Source: Methylococcaceae bacterium
GTDB lineage: Bacteria; Pseudomonadota; Gammaproteobacteria; Methylococcales; Methylococcaceae
Direction of reading: 5' to 3'
Assembly: GCA_004299145.1 (NCBI GenBank)
Contig: SCQD01000178.1
Span: 1-34,807, forward strand
Length of the DNA: 34,807 nucleotides
The notes under the pieces were generated by a model. That model was not told the DNA's origin. It saw only the letters and a program-made list of their open reading frames with translations, and ran no database searches. Each line of letters starts with the position of its first letter. Position 1 is the first letter of the stretch. Of the stretch, positions 1-8,304 are shown piece by piece. A program made the position numbers and the translations under genes.

Positions 1-1608
1 CCAAGGTGCTTCCTCAATAAGTTTTTGCAGTTCACTTTCTGGGGTGTCTTTGGAATCCTTGAGTCTTTCAAGGCGGCGTATGATTTGAATTCGTTTTTGA
101 ACTGCACGACCGAATGTCGCAGTTTCTGCCAATTTTGCCGTACGTAAAATGTCGTTTACAACACTGAGGGGTGTTGCGTTTTCGTCGCCAGCTTCACGCA
201 ATTTTTCGTCAAGTGTGCGAAGTGGGGCCAACATTAAGCTAAGTTGCACCATGTCTTCGCACATTTGTTGGTCATAAACTTCATCGCCACGCATGGATTT
301 TCCTAGCATTTTTGCAACTTCAATTGCACCATCACGTAAATCTTTCTGGTCTTTTCCTGGAAATTCTTGTTTGACTCGTTCTTCGACGTTTCCTTCCTTG
401 AGAAAAATATCCATCGTTGTTTGACGCATTGGATTCCGAGCCAGTTTTCCAATATGTTCGACGATTTTTTGTCCCCACTTTTGAAATGCAGCGCCTAATT
501 CGTGTGACCAAAGAATATCGCGCCTATCCGTTTGGATAAGGTCTTCTTCTTCATCAAGCCAATCGGCATGAAGCATGCCTATTATGTAGCTACGAATTCC
601 AAACTCGCCAGTAAACCCAGAAGCGCGGTTGAATACCGTGGTTTGAGCGGCAAATTTTCCTCGACAATAAATACGTACTCCTGCCATCAGTTCATCTTTA
701 TACGCCTCCTTGGCATAGGCAATCCACCCAACTACTGGATAAAACTTATTTTCGACCTCAAAACCCGATGTAAGTCCATTTGTTGTCCCATCGGGCTTTT
801 CAACAACATAACCTGAAGACGAGGATTGCGATATGGTTGGATGTTGCCCCTTAAACTCGATTTTTGTCCCAGGCATTATGGATACGTCAAAATTACCGAC
901 GTCTTTTCGATGTTCGGGATGAGAAACTGCTTTTGAAGTGTCTTCCAAAACAATCCGCCAGTTCTCTGAAGACAAACCGAATCGTTGGGAGAGCTGGCGC
1001 CCGAGTTCATCTATAGTACCGACGTATCGATAATCAAAGTCTCGCAGTATGACTTTTGTATAAGTCTCCTCACTTAACGTTCCATCAAGGTTGCCAACTT
1101 CAGGCTCGTAGTCTTCTTCCGAGTCCTCCAAGATGTATTCTTTATTAAGAATGACGTGAGCAACGCGATAACCTTCTTGCTCATTATCACTAGTTTTTCC
1201 ACCGCCAGCGCTTATTATTTCCACAACTCGGCAAACCCCGAATGGCGCTAGCTTGCCGACGCCTTTTCTTCCCATGACTTTGCGTCCATGTTTTTTCGAC
1301 AAGTCGCCACGCCTAGGATCTCTTCGACGCTCCGAGCCAACGACAAGGTAAAACGCCTGCAGTTCTTCGGGGCACATGCCTACTCCATTGTCTTCGACCT
1401 CAATGGAAACAGCTTTTGATTGAAGCTTGCCACCAACTTTTGATGCCAAATACTGCCCCATCGGTGCGCGTACCGTCACGATTTCAGCGTCAGCGTCATA
1501 GCTGTTAGAAATCAGTTCGGCGATGACTGCGTAAGCCCTGTCGTAAAGCTTTACTCCTAGTTTGTCCACAGTCATGCGGTTAATCCGCATCTTGTAGCTT
1601 TGCTTCAT
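1..1608 (-). CDS. GHKL (MutL/MORC/Hsp90-like) ATPase of a restriction-modification island, 3' end outside window
   Basis: The leftward frame is open from an ATG at 1608 to the window edge: 536 codons with no stop, C-terminus missing. It carries the GHKL ATP site. The N-box has Glu31 and Asn35 in ELISNSYDADAE, the G1 box is EDNGVGM (Asp73, Gly75, Gly77), and the glycine lid is GRKGVGKLAPFG near residues 113-124. Such ATPases resemble MutL, Hsp90 and MORC. Families of this size next to a Vsr endonuclease are known from restriction-modification loci that also encode a cytosine methylase, a Z1-domain ATPase and a PD-(D/E)XK nuclease; those partners would lie left of the window. The last visible residues (LIEEAPW) suggest that a further C-terminal domain starts at the edge. 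Role in ATP-driven restriction is inferred from family and context. No clear Shine-Dalgarno was seen. Confidence 0.85.
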   Translation of the reverse strand, partial: MKQSYKMRINRMTVDKLGVKLYDRAYAVIAELISNSYDADAEIVTVRAPMGQYLASKVGGKLQSKAVSIEVEDNGVGMCPEELQAFYLVVGSERRRDPRRGDLSKKHGRKVMGRKGVGKLAPFGVCRVVEIISAGGGKTSDNEQEGYRVAHVILNKEYILEDSEEDYEPEVGNLDGTLSEETYTKVILRDFDYRYVGTIDELGRQLSQRFGLSSENWRIVLEDTSKAVSHPEHRKDVGNFDVSIMPGTKIEFKGQHPTISQSSSSGYVVEKPDGTTNGLTSGFEVENKFYPVVGWIAYAKEAYKDELMAGVRIYCRGKFAAQTTVFNRASGFTGEFGIRSYIIGMLHADWLDEEEDLIQTDRRDILWSHELGAAFQKWGQKIVEHIGKLARNPMRQTTMDIFLKEGNVEERVKQEFPGKDQKDLRDGAIEVAKMLGKSMRGDEVYDQQMCEDMVQLSLMLAPLRTLDEKLREAGDENATPLSVVNDILRTAKLAETATFGRAVQKRIQIIRRLERLKDSKDTPESELQKLIEEAPW

Positions 1609-1669
1609 TTCTCCGCTACTCCATCACTTTGAATTTGTGAGTACCAGTGCCTAATTGCACGAATTTTTG

Positions 1670-1688
1670 TACAATACTTTATATTGTA
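1670..1688. promoter_or_regulatory. Inverted repeat upstream of the GHKL ATPase gene, operator candidate
   Basis: Arms of 7 bases (TACAATA and TATTGTA) are separated by 5 bases and lie about 60 bases upstream of the ATPase start at 1608. The size and symmetry suit a dimeric repressor site. No regulator gene is visible in the window, so function is inferred only. Confidence 0.35.
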
Positions 1689-1977
1689 AGTTCAATCGGT
1701 TACACGCATAAATAATGCTAAAGACTTTTTGCCTCTATTTTGAAAGCGAAAACGCCGGCGGTTCTGAAGTAGGATGCAATAGTATCGAGGGCATGAAACC
1801 TACGATACACACCCCGGGGCGTTTCCAATAGGCGTTCTGAGTTGCTGCATCTCAACAGCAATCGAAAATCATCGTTGCTGTCGACTGCTCGAACGAATTG
1901 CAGATTGTCCACGCGGGTTCCCGCAAAGTTTTCACAATTCCGAATGCTGTCCAACGTATGGATCGGTCAAAAAGGCT

Positions 1978-2012
1978 GATCGAATGCATCGATTTTATGT
2001 AATTATTCGATC
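1978..2012. promoter_or_regulatory. Inverted repeat upstream of vsr-like gene, operator candidate
   Basis: Perfect 8-base arms (GATCGAAT at 1978-1985 and ATTCGATC at 2005-2012) flank a 19-base AT-rich spacer and end 21 bases before the endonuclease start. The position would suit control of the vsr-like gene, but arms this short can arise by chance. Confidence 0.3.
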
Positions 2013-2033
2013 GATACCAATCAATCGTTTGTA

Positions 2034-2438
2034 ATGGACAATATCTCACCGAAAAAACGCAGTTGGCAAATGAGCAGGGTTCCTACTAAGGATACTAAGC
2101 CGGAACTTGCGATCCGGCGACTTTTGCACAGTTGCGGCTATCGATATATGTTGCATGCCAAGGAGCTTCCTGGAAAGCCTGATATTGTTTTCAAAGGAAA
2201 ACGCAAGGTGATTTTCGTGCATGGATGCTTTTGGCATCGCCATCTAGGGTGTAGGTTTACTACGATGCCGAAAAGCCATGTTGAGTTTTGGGCGGGAAAA
2301 TTTGACAAAACTATGGCAAGAGATGCAAAGAATGTTGCTGCGCTTGAGGCTATGGGATGGGGGGTATTGACGATCTGGACTTGCGAATTGAAGGATGTGG
2401 AAAAGTTGGAAGCAAAACTTTTCAGATTTCTGGCGTGA
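2034..2438 (+). CDS. vsr: Very-short-patch-repair (Vsr) type DNA mismatch endonuclease
   Basis: The 134-residue product has the normal Vsr length. The pattern is typical: KDTKPELAIRRLL near the N-terminus with the conserved acidic residue, PDIVF with the catalytic Asp around residue 50, VHGCFWHRHLGC with the Cys/His zinc-site residues, and W-x-L-T-I-W-x-C-E-L near the end. Vsr enzymes nick at T:G mismatches produced by deamination of 5-methylcytosine, so a Dcm-type methylase is expected nearby; none is visible and it probably lies left of the window. In this setting, divergent from a MutL-like GHKL ATPase, the protein may instead act as, or with, the restriction nuclease. ATG 2034 fits the family N-terminus (MDN-S-KR), although no Shine-Dalgarno is seen. 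Confidence 0.9.
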   Translation: MDNISPKKRSWQMSRVPTKDTKPELAIRRLLHSCGYRYMLHAKELPGKPDIVFKGKRKVIFVHGCFWHRHLGCRFTTMPKSHVEFWAGKFDKTMARDAKNVAALEAMGWGVLTIWTCELKDVEKLEAKLFRFLA

Positions 2439-2456
2439 ACATTACCGTACTGTTAG

Positions 2457-2672
2457 GGCAATGCATTACGCGCGCAAAACGCCTATTATCCTTATTGGGC
2501 CGGCAGCCGTTTATTGTTGTCCGATTTGTACCCCGGCAAGTTTGTCAAAAACTCGGAACTGTTCCAGGGTTACTTGGCCGACCCTACCGTGTTCGGCGCC
2601 AGCACGCGCTTTCAAAACCCGATACACCGGCCCGGCAATTACCAGTCTTACGGCAACCCTGCCCAAGGCTGA
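2457..2672 (+). pseudogene. Orphan 3' end of an interrupted chromosomal gene
   Basis: Directly after the vsr stop there is a 71-codon frame (after a TAG at 2454, ending in TGA at 2670-2672) with no start codon and no ribosome site. Its composition looks protein-like: Tyr/Pro/Gly/Asn-rich, with segments such as YYPYWAGSRLLLSDLYPGKF and a tail RPGNYQSYGNPAQG. Base composition changes to GC-rich within it. I read it as the C-terminal remainder of a host gene cut off by the defence island. It ends convergent with ubiX, with a 25-base overlap. I do not recognise the family. Confidence 0.5.
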
Positions 2673-3223
2673 TAAAGATGATCGGCGTGTATGCCCAGCA
2701 AGGCCAGCAAGCGGCCCACGGTTTCGTCGATGAGTTTTTCCAGGGTTTTGGCGCCGCCGTAAAACGCCGGCAAGGGCGGGTAGATGATGCCGCCCATTTC
2801 GGTAACGGCGGCCATGTTGCGGATGTGCGCCAGGTTCAGCGGCGTTTCCCGCGGCACCACGATCAGCCGGCGGCGCTCTTTCAGCGTGACGTCGGCGGCG
2901 CGGCTGATGAGGTTGTCGCCGAAACCGTGCGCCACGGCGGCCAGGGTTTTCATGGAGCAAGGCGCGATGATCATGCCTTGCGTGGCGAAACCGCCGCTGG
3001 CGATGGCGGCGCCTATGTCATGGATGCCGTGCGTCACGTCGGCCCAGGCTTGCAGGTCTTTGCGGTTCAGATCCAGTTCGTGTTTCAGGTTCAACAAACC
3101 CGCTTCGGAAATGACCAGGTGGGTTTCCCAGCCGCCCAACTCCCGCAGCACTTGCAGCAGACGCAAGCCATAAACGGCGCCGGTGGCGCCGGTCATGCCG
3201 ATCACCAAGCGTTGCGGCGTCAT
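2648..3223 (-). CDS. ubiX: UbiX flavin prenyltransferase
   Basis: This 191-residue protein has the normal UbiX length. It opens with the flavoprotein motif IGMTGATGAVYG and contains SGGFATQGMIIAPCSMKTLAAVA and the basic stretch KERRRLIVVPRETPLN, which bind FMN and the dimethylallyl phosphate. UbiX makes prenylated FMN, the cofactor used by UbiD-type decarboxylases in ubiquinone synthesis. The start ATG at 3223 overlaps the stop of the upstream hydrolase gene in an ATGA, so the two are probably translationally coupled. No ubiD is in the window. The family assignment is secure from the motifs. Confidence 0.93.
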   Translation of the reverse strand: MTPQRLVIGMTGATGAVYGLRLLQVLRELGGWETHLVISEAGLLNLKHELDLNRKDLQAWADVTHGIHDIGAAIASGGFATQGMIIAPCSMKTLAAVAHGFGDNLISRAADVTLKERRRLIVVPRETPLNLAHIRNMAAVTEMGGIIYPPLPAFYGGAKTLEKLIDETVGRLLALLGIHADHLYQPWAGLP

Positions 3224-4176
3224 GGCGCCCAGCGCCCGGCCATGCGGTCGGCGGCGTCGACCAGCGCGTTTATCATGGCCTCGCCATCCGCGACGTGGCT
3301 TACCCCCGGCAGCACGTGCAATTCCGAATCCGGCAGCGCCCGGTGCAGCAGAAATGCCGCTTCCGGCGCACAGACCCGGTCGTCGCGGCCATGGATGATG
3401 ATGCACGGTAAATGGGCGATGGCGGGGCAACCGTCCAACAGCGGCTGCTCCGCCAGAAAGTGGCGGTGCACGGCATAGTGCAATTCGATTTGGGTTTTGT
3501 GCAGCTGTTCCAAAGTGACGTGTTCAGCCGAAGGCGGGCCGCCCTGATGCCCTTCCCCCAATGTCACCAATTCCGACCATTGCAGCCAGGCGCGCGCGGC
3601 GCGGCGCTGAGCCAGTTGATCCTTGCTGGTCAGCATGGCGTACAAGGCTTTGAGCGGGGCGCGCCGCCCCTGCGGCGGCAAAAAATCCAGCAAGCGTTGC
3701 CAGGCCTCCGGATAAATGCGCCCGGCGCCGTCGGCCAAGAACCAGGCCAAATCGCGGCTTCTGGCCAGAAAACTGCCGCGCAGGATCAGACCGTGCACGC
3801 AGTCGGGGTGTTTTTGCGCATACGCCAGGGCCAGCGCAGCTCCCCAGGAGCCGCCGAACAACAGCCAGCGCTCGACTTGCAGGTGCAGGCGGAGTTTTTC
3901 CATGTCCTCCAGCAGGTGCTGCGTGGTATTGGCGCGCAAGCCGCCTTGCGGCGTGGAACGTCCGGCACCGCGCTGGTCCAGCAGAATGGCGCGGTAGCGC
4001 TGCGGATCGAAAAACGCCCGGTGATGCGGTTTGCAACCGGAACCGGGGCCGCCGTGCAAAAACAACACCGGCAACCCAGAAGGATTGCCGCATTCTTCGA
4101 CATATAAAAGGTGACCGTGGTCCACCGGAATGCGGTGAACGGCGTAGGGCTCCAGGGGGGGGTAAAGGTTTTTCAT
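3220..4176 (-). CDS. pip: Prolyl iminopeptidase (alpha/beta hydrolase, peptidase family S33)
   Basis: This 318-residue cytoplasmic hydrolase has the family oxyanion motif HGGPG (41-45), the nucleophile elbow GGSWG (Ser110), Asp266 in GRDDRVC and His294 in VSHVADG, completing the Ser-Asp-His triad. Length and the DQRGAGRS segment match proline iminopeptidases, which remove N-terminal proline from peptides. No signal peptide. The gene overlaps ubiX by four bases (ATGA), forming a two-gene leftward operon. The substrate is inferred from family; related hydrolases with other amide or ester substrates cannot be excluded. Confidence 0.9.
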   Translation of the reverse strand: MKNLYPPLEPYAVHRIPVDHGHLLYVEECGNPSGLPVLFLHGGPGSGCKPHHRAFFDPQRYRAILLDQRGAGRSTPQGGLRANTTQHLLEDMEKLRLHLQVERWLLFGGSWGAALALAYAQKHPDCVHGLILRGSFLARSRDLAWFLADGAGRIYPEAWQRLLDFLPPQGRRAPLKALYAMLTSKDQLAQRRAARAWLQWSELVTLGEGHQGGPPSAEHVTLEQLHKTQIELHYAVHRHFLAEQPLLDGCPAIAHLPCIIIHGRDDRVCAPEAAFLLHRALPDSELHVLPGVSHVADGEAMINALVDAADRMAGRWAP

Positions 4177-4285
4177 GGCGCTATTCTAACAGGCATACCG
4201 GGAAGAGAGGCTGAAGCGGCTTAGCCTGGAACCGTGAAAAAACCGATTGGATTGCCTAAAGGTTGTAAACGGCAATGCAGTGGGT

Positions 4286-4723
4286 TTATTCAAAATTGCT
4301 CAAATCCAGTATGTCTTTCGGCCTTCCACTGGCCTGCTTGTTTTTTTTAAAGTCCGCCAAGCCAATCACCAACATTTGAACGCTTTCATATTCAACCAAC
4401 AGACGGTTGGGAAAACACTGCGCAAAACTTACTCCATCCGGCTTGGTGACTATATCGATACGAAAGGGAGGGTATCCCAACTGAATGACATTGCCGCTTT
4501 CCGAAAAATCCTTTTCCGTCAATCCCATCGAAGAAAAACCAAACTCATCCATCACCCGGATCATTTTCCGCGCATTTTCCAGTGTGGGATTTATCCAAAC
4601 GTCCAGATCGCCGGTATACCGCGGATACCCGTGTATACCCAAGGCATATCCGCCGATGATAAGGTATTCGACATTATGCCGGTTTAATAACCCGACAAAC
4701 TCTTTGAAGTCTTGACTCCACAT
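4286..4723 (-). CDS. Small MNT-type nucleotidyltransferase
   Basis: The 145-residue protein has the minimal nucleotidyltransferase signature: a glycine pair (IIGGYALGIHG, Gly24-Gly25) followed by GDLDVWI with the metal-binding pair Asp39 and Asp41, and a later RIDIVTK strand. Stand-alone proteins of this kind are common in mobile gene pools and resemble the MNT or AbiEii-like side of toxin-antitoxin systems, where they add nucleotides to RNA or protein. The upstream small gene overlaps its start by 50 bases, suggesting a co-expressed pair. The catalytic motif is seen; the toxin-antitoxin role is inference. Confidence 0.75.
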   Translation of the reverse strand: MWSQDFKEFVGLLNRHNVEYLIIGGYALGIHGYPRYTGDLDVWINPTLENARKMIRVMDEFGFSSMGLTEKDFSESGNVIQLGYPPFRIDIVTKPDGVSFAQCFPNRLLVEYESVQMLVIGLADFKKNKQASGRPKDILDLSNFE

Positions 4724-4856
4724 TTTTGCTGAACTCTAGATATTGTTTGCGTAATATTTCGATAGCGTCCAATCTCTCGGTTACCGGACGGGATAACCAA
4801 TAGGCGTAGTCGGACGGTTGATCTTTTAAGGATACTACTTTTATTACCTTTTCCAT
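4674..4856 (-). CDS. Small partner protein of the nucleotidyltransferase
   Basis: The 60-residue, basic and helical protein begins MEKVIKVVSLKDQ and contains SDYAYWLSRPVTERLDAIEILRKQYL, a pattern I recall for small proteins encoded just before MNT nucleotidyltransferases. It ends inside the following gene in a different frame (50-base overlap). An in-frame ATG at 4877 would add seven residues; 4856 is preferred because it gives the family-like N-terminus. Function is unknown; antitoxin or adaptor is a guess. Confidence 0.6.
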   Translation of the reverse strand: MEKVIKVVSLKDQPSDYAYWLSRPVTERLDAIEILRKQYLEFSKNVESRLQRVCRVIKPA

Positions 4857-5156
4857 CGACGAATATCCATCAGGCAAAATGTGTGTGTGTAAGTTTTAAA
4901 TGGCAAACCACAATTCATATGGTATCAAGCATGGCAACCATTGCCTGCCGAATTCTACCACCAGGACCAACAGGGCGCTGCATTGCAAAAATCCGCCGGC
5001 TGTCGGCATTATTTAAAGCAACGAGCGGTAAGGGGGCCATCTCCCGTAGCGGCAAAACGGCCATTGCACTCAGCCCTGCGCCAACCACAAGACATAACCC
5101 GTCTCCTTCCCCCGGCTCTGGTAAAATCCAAGGCTACGCATTTTTGGAAGTTTACC
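4857..5156. other. Intergenic region before hemC
   Basis: About 300 bases between the divergent nucleotidyltransferase pair and hemC. It contains a short GT run near 4880 and open frames without protein character. The hemC frame stays open upstream, but the Shine-Dalgarno at 5146-5150 indicates that the region is leader, not coding. Only an extended -10 element (separate entry) stands out. Confidence 0.5.
5119..5127 (+). promoter_or_regulatory. Possible extended -10 promoter for the hem operon
   Basis: TGGTAAAAT fits an extended -10 element (TGn followed by TAAAAT, one mismatch to TATAAT). It would give a leader of about 25 bases before the GTG at 5157. No good -35 is seen, which extended -10 promoters tolerate. 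Confidence 0.3.
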
Positions 5157-6104
5157 GTGCCGTCCCATCTTATCCGCATCGCTACCCGCAAAAGCCCTCT
5201 GGCCCTGTGGCAAGCCCGCCACGTGGCGGAGCGCCTGCAACACCTCCGCCCCGGCCTGCAAACGGAATTGGTCACCATGACCACCCGCGGCGATAAATTA
5301 TTGGATGCTCCTCTCTCCAAAGTGGGAGGTAAAGGCTTGTTCGTCAAAGAATTGGAGCAAGGCTTGCTGGACGGCCAGGCCGACATCGCCGTGCATTCGA
5401 TGAAGGACGTGCCGGTGGAGTTTCCCGCAGGGCTGCACCTGACGGCCATTCTGGAACGGGAAAACCCTTACGATGCCCTGGTGTCCAATCATTACGCCTC
5501 CTGGCGGGACTTACCCCAAGGTGCGCGCATCGGCACCTCCAGCCTGCGCCGCCAGTGCCAGATCAGCGCGCAAAGACCCGACTGCCAAATCCTCATGCTG
5601 CGCGGCAACGTCAATACCCGTCTGGCAAAACTGGACGCGGGTGAATTCGACGCCATCCTGCTGGCCGTGGCCGGACTCAAGCGTTTGGGATTTGCAGACC
5701 GCATCCGCGAAGTCCTGGCGCCGGAGCTCAGCCTGCCGGCCATGGGCCAGGGCGCCATCGGCGTGGAGTGCCGCAGCGACGACGCCAAAACCAACGCCTT
5801 GCTGGCGCTGCTGCACCACGCCGACAGCGCCGTGTGCGTGACGGCGGAGCGGGCGCTGAACGCCGGACTGCAAGGCGGCTGCCAGGTGCCCATCGCCGGC
5901 TTTGCCGAACTCGACGGCGATCGATTGCGCTTGCGCGCGCTGGTGGGATCGCTGGACGGCCAAACCATTATCCGTGCTGAAAGCGTGGCCGCGCGCACCG
6001 CAGCCGTTCAACTGGGACAGGCGCTGGCCGAAGATTTGCTGGCCAGGGGCGCGGGGCAAATCCTGCAAGCCGTGTATGGCAATCAGACTGCAACAATCCG
6101 CTGA
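5157..6104 (+). CDS. hemC: Hydroxymethylbilane synthase (porphobilinogen deaminase)
   Basis: This 315-residue enzyme joins four porphobilinogen molecules into hydroxymethylbilane in tetrapyrrole synthesis. Motifs seen are [15 protein letters not shown] at the N-terminus, [23 protein letters not shown] with the catalytic Asp, IGTSSLRRQ and [13 protein letters not shown] for substrate carboxylates, and [10 protein letters not shown], in which Cys242 carries the dipyrromethane cofactor. The start is GTG 5157, chosen because GGAAG lies 6 bases upstream (5146-5150) and the product then begins at the family position; the longer upstream frame is not protein-like. First gene of the hem operon, 13 bases before hemD. 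Confidence 0.95.
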   Translation: MPSHLIRIATRKSPLALWQARHVAERLQHLRPGLQTELVTMTTRGDKLLDAPLSKVGGKGLFVKELEQGLLDGQADIAVHSMKDVPVEFPAGLHLTAILERENPYDALVSNHYASWRDLPQGARIGTSSLRRQCQISAQRPDCQILMLRGNVNTRLAKLDAGEFDAILLAVAGLKRLGFADRIREVLAPELSLPAMGQGAIGVECRSDDAKTNALLALLHHADSAVCVTAERALNAGLQGGCQVPIAGFAELDGDRLRLRALVGSLDGQTIIRAESVAARTAAVQLGQALAEDLLARGAGQILQAVYGNQTATIR

Positions 6105-6117
6105 ATCGTTACAAATC

Positions 6118-8304
6118 ATGGCCGCCTCACTGCCTTTATCCCGCTACACCGTTTTAGTCACGCGCCCGCTGGAGCAATCCCAGGGCTTGTGCCAAGCCAT
6201 CGCGGACTTGGGCGGCGAAGCCGTGGTTTTTCCGGCTTTGGCCATCGAAGCCTGCGCCGATGCCGCAGCCGCGGCCCGTCTGATGCGCATCGACGATTAC
6301 GACTGGGCCATTTTTATCAGCGCCAATGCCGTGCGTTACGCGCAAATAGCCGCCGACAATGGCATAATTCCGCCCATATCCACCGTGCGAATCGCCGCCA
6401 TAGGCGCGGCCACGGCGGCGGCTTTGAACGAGGCGGGCATCACCCCCCAACTGGTGCCGGGCGAGCCCGGCGACAGCGAAGCATTGGCGGCCATGGATGA
6501 ATTACAGCAGGTATCCGGCCGGCGCTGCCTGATCGTGCGCGGTGCGGGAGGGCGCGAATGGCTGGCCGATACTTTGCGCGAACGGGGTGCGCTGGTGGAA
6601 TACGCCGAAGTCTACCGCCGCGTCAAACCGAACGCCGACGCCGGGCCATTACTGCAACGCTGGCGGCAGGGGCAGATCCACGCCGTGCTGGTGAGCAGTG
6701 GTGAAACCTTGAGCAACCTGGCGGCCATGATCGGCTTCGAGGGCTTGGCGCTGCTGTGCAAAACACCCCTGGTGACGGTCAGCGAACGGGTACGCGAGCA
6801 AGCCCTGGCCATGGGCGTGCGCCGGGCATGCAGCGCCGCCGGAGCCTCCGACGCCGCCTTGGTAAACGCAGTGACGGTGCTTTTGACCGGCACGGCGAGT
6901 GAATTAACTCCATCACGGGAATCCCCTATTGTGACTGACCAGGACACTCCATCAACCGGTCATGGCGCGCAAACCGCCCCTGCACCAACCCACGCGGCCA
7001 CTCCTGAGCCCACGCCTCCCGCAACCGCTGTTACCGCCCCCCCCTCCCCCGCTGCCGACGCCGCATCGCCCAACCCAGCCCCGGCAGCTCAAACGGCACA
7101 GACAGCGCCGCGCCCTGCCGACGCGCCCACGCCGGCGACCGGCGGCGGCAAAAAAGCCAAAGACAAGCCCATCAAGCCACCCCGGCGTTCCTGGATAGGT
7201 TATGCCGTGCTGCTGGGCGTGGCCGTTATCGCCACCGGCGGCTATTTTTTAATCCAGCAAATCCGCAGCACGCAGGAAGGTCTGGGCGGCGAGCTGAGCA
7301 AGGAAGACCAGGCCATCGCCGGCCTGCAAAGCCGTTTCGACATCATGCACAATCAGGTGGTGGCACTGGAAACGCGCCTGGACGGCATGGACACCAAACT
7401 GGAACAGGGACTGCGCGAACACGGCAGCCGGCTCGAAGAAAAGCTGACACAGACCCAGTCCGCCATGCAGGCGGATTTGCAAGGCCTGCACCGCTTGCTG
7501 GGTAAAACCCGCAGCGACTGGCTGGTCGCCGATGCCGAGTACCTGCTGGGCGCCGCCTTGCAAAGGCTGCACCTGGTCGGCGACATCAAAACCGCCATCG
7601 CCGCGCTGGAAGGCGCCGACGAGCGCTTGCGCGAAGCCGGCGATCCGGCGGTATTCAAAGTGCGCGAACAACTGGCCAACGAAATCCGCATTCTCAACAG
7701 CTTTACGCCGCCGGACCTGATCGGCGCTTCCTCGCGTTTGCTGGCATTACAGGCCAAGGTCAAAGAGCTGCCGTTGTATTTGCCCCACGCCGGCAAAACC
7801 ATCAGCCCGGGCACACACGCCGCCACGCCGGCGACACCATCCGATGCCGCACCATTGGTGGACGAAGCGCTGGGCGAACTGGAAAAAATCGTCGTCATCC
7901 GCCGCCTGAACAAACCGGTCAACGCCGTGCTGACCCCGGAAGAAACCCTGGTACTGCGTGAAATGCTGCTGCTCAAGCTGGAGACCGCGCGCATGGCGCT
8001 GATACGCGGCGACGAAGCCCTCTACAAAAACAGCCTGGCGTCCGCGCGTACCTGGCTGGCGGAAAACTTCGACACCAGTCAGGCGGCGGTGCGCTCCGTG
8101 GACGGCGACATCAAAGCTTTGATGGAACAGTCCATTCAGATCAACTATCCCGAATTGGGCAAATCCCTGGCCATGCTGCGCGACATCACCAAGCTGCGCG
8201 TTGAAACCGACGGCGCCGTGCAAAACCAGCCACGCGGTAAAGCCCCGCCACCGGCGGCCGAAGCGGCGCCGGCGCAGGATGAAAAGGGAGCGCCGGCACC
8301 GTGA
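6118..8304 (+). CDS. hemDX: Fused uroporphyrinogen-III synthase (HemD) and membrane protein HemX
   Basis: One uninterrupted 728-residue frame. Residues 1 to about 262 are HemD (RYTVLVTRPLEQSQGLC at the start, FISANAV, IVRGAGGREWLADTL, YRRVKP, VLVSSGETLSNL), which closes hydroxymethylbilane to uroporphyrinogen III. A Pro/Ala-rich linker (about 270-355) follows, then a HemX region with one membrane helix (about 360-382), a coiled coil and a large periplasmic helical domain. HemX is of unclear role and is usually encoded as a separate gene after hemD. An internal GTG at 6931 (residue 272), with a GGGA about 10 bases upstream, could also start a free HemX. The gene overlaps hemY by GTGA, so translation is coupled. 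The fusion is seen directly; whether a full-length protein accumulates is unknown. Confidence 0.9.
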   Translation: MAASLPLSRYTVLVTRPLEQSQGLCQAIADLGGEAVVFPALAIEACADAAAAARLMRIDDYDWAIFISANAVRYAQIAADNGIIPPISTVRIAAIGAATAAALNEAGITPQLVPGEPGDSEALAAMDELQQVSGRRCLIVRGAGGREWLADTLRERGALVEYAEVYRRVKPNADAGPLLQRWRQGQIHAVLVSSGETLSNLAAMIGFEGLALLCKTPLVTVSERVREQALAMGVRRACSAAGASDAALVNAVTVLLTGTASELTPSRESPIVTDQDTPSTGHGAQTAPAPTHAATPEPTPPATAVTAPPSPAADAASPNPAPAAQTAQTAPRPADAPTPATGGGKKAKDKPIKPPRRSWIGYAVLLGVAVIATGGYFLIQQIRSTQEGLGGELSKEDQAIAGLQSRFDIMHNQVVALETRLDGMDTKLEQGLREHGSRLEEKLTQTQSAMQADLQGLHRLLGKTRSDWLVADAEYLLGAALQRLHLVGDIKTAIAALEGADERLREAGDPAVFKVREQLANEIRILNSFTPPDLIGASSRLLALQAKVKELPLYLPHAGKTISPGTHAATPATPSDAAPLVDEALGELEKIVVIRRLNKPVNAVLTPEETLVLREMLLLKLETARMALIRGDEALYKNSLASARTWLAENFDTSQAAVRSVDGDIKALMEQSIQINYPELGKSLAMLRDITKLRVETDGAVQNQPRGKAPPPAAEAAPAQDEKGAPAP

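Larger units (their letters stand above)
1609..2033. other. Divergent intergenic region of the defence island
   Basis: This 425-base AT-rich stretch separates the two divergent defence genes. Short open frames on both strands show no recognisable protein and look like chance. It holds two inverted repeats, listed separately, one near each gene start. I could not assign a convincing sigma-70 promoter for either gene. Confidence 0.5.

Noticed and set aside
1718-2049. Two small minus-strand frames between the defence genes
   Set aside because: They overlap each other in different frames, lack ribosome sites and show no recognisable protein pattern.
2357-3478. 373-codon plus-strand frame across vsr end and ubiX
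   Set aside because: It is the antisense shadow of ubiX and the hydrolase gene, with low-complexity composition and no motif.
4941-5156. N-terminal extension of the hemC frame
   Set aside because: The extra 72 codons show no protein character, and a good GGAAG site precedes the GTG at 5157.
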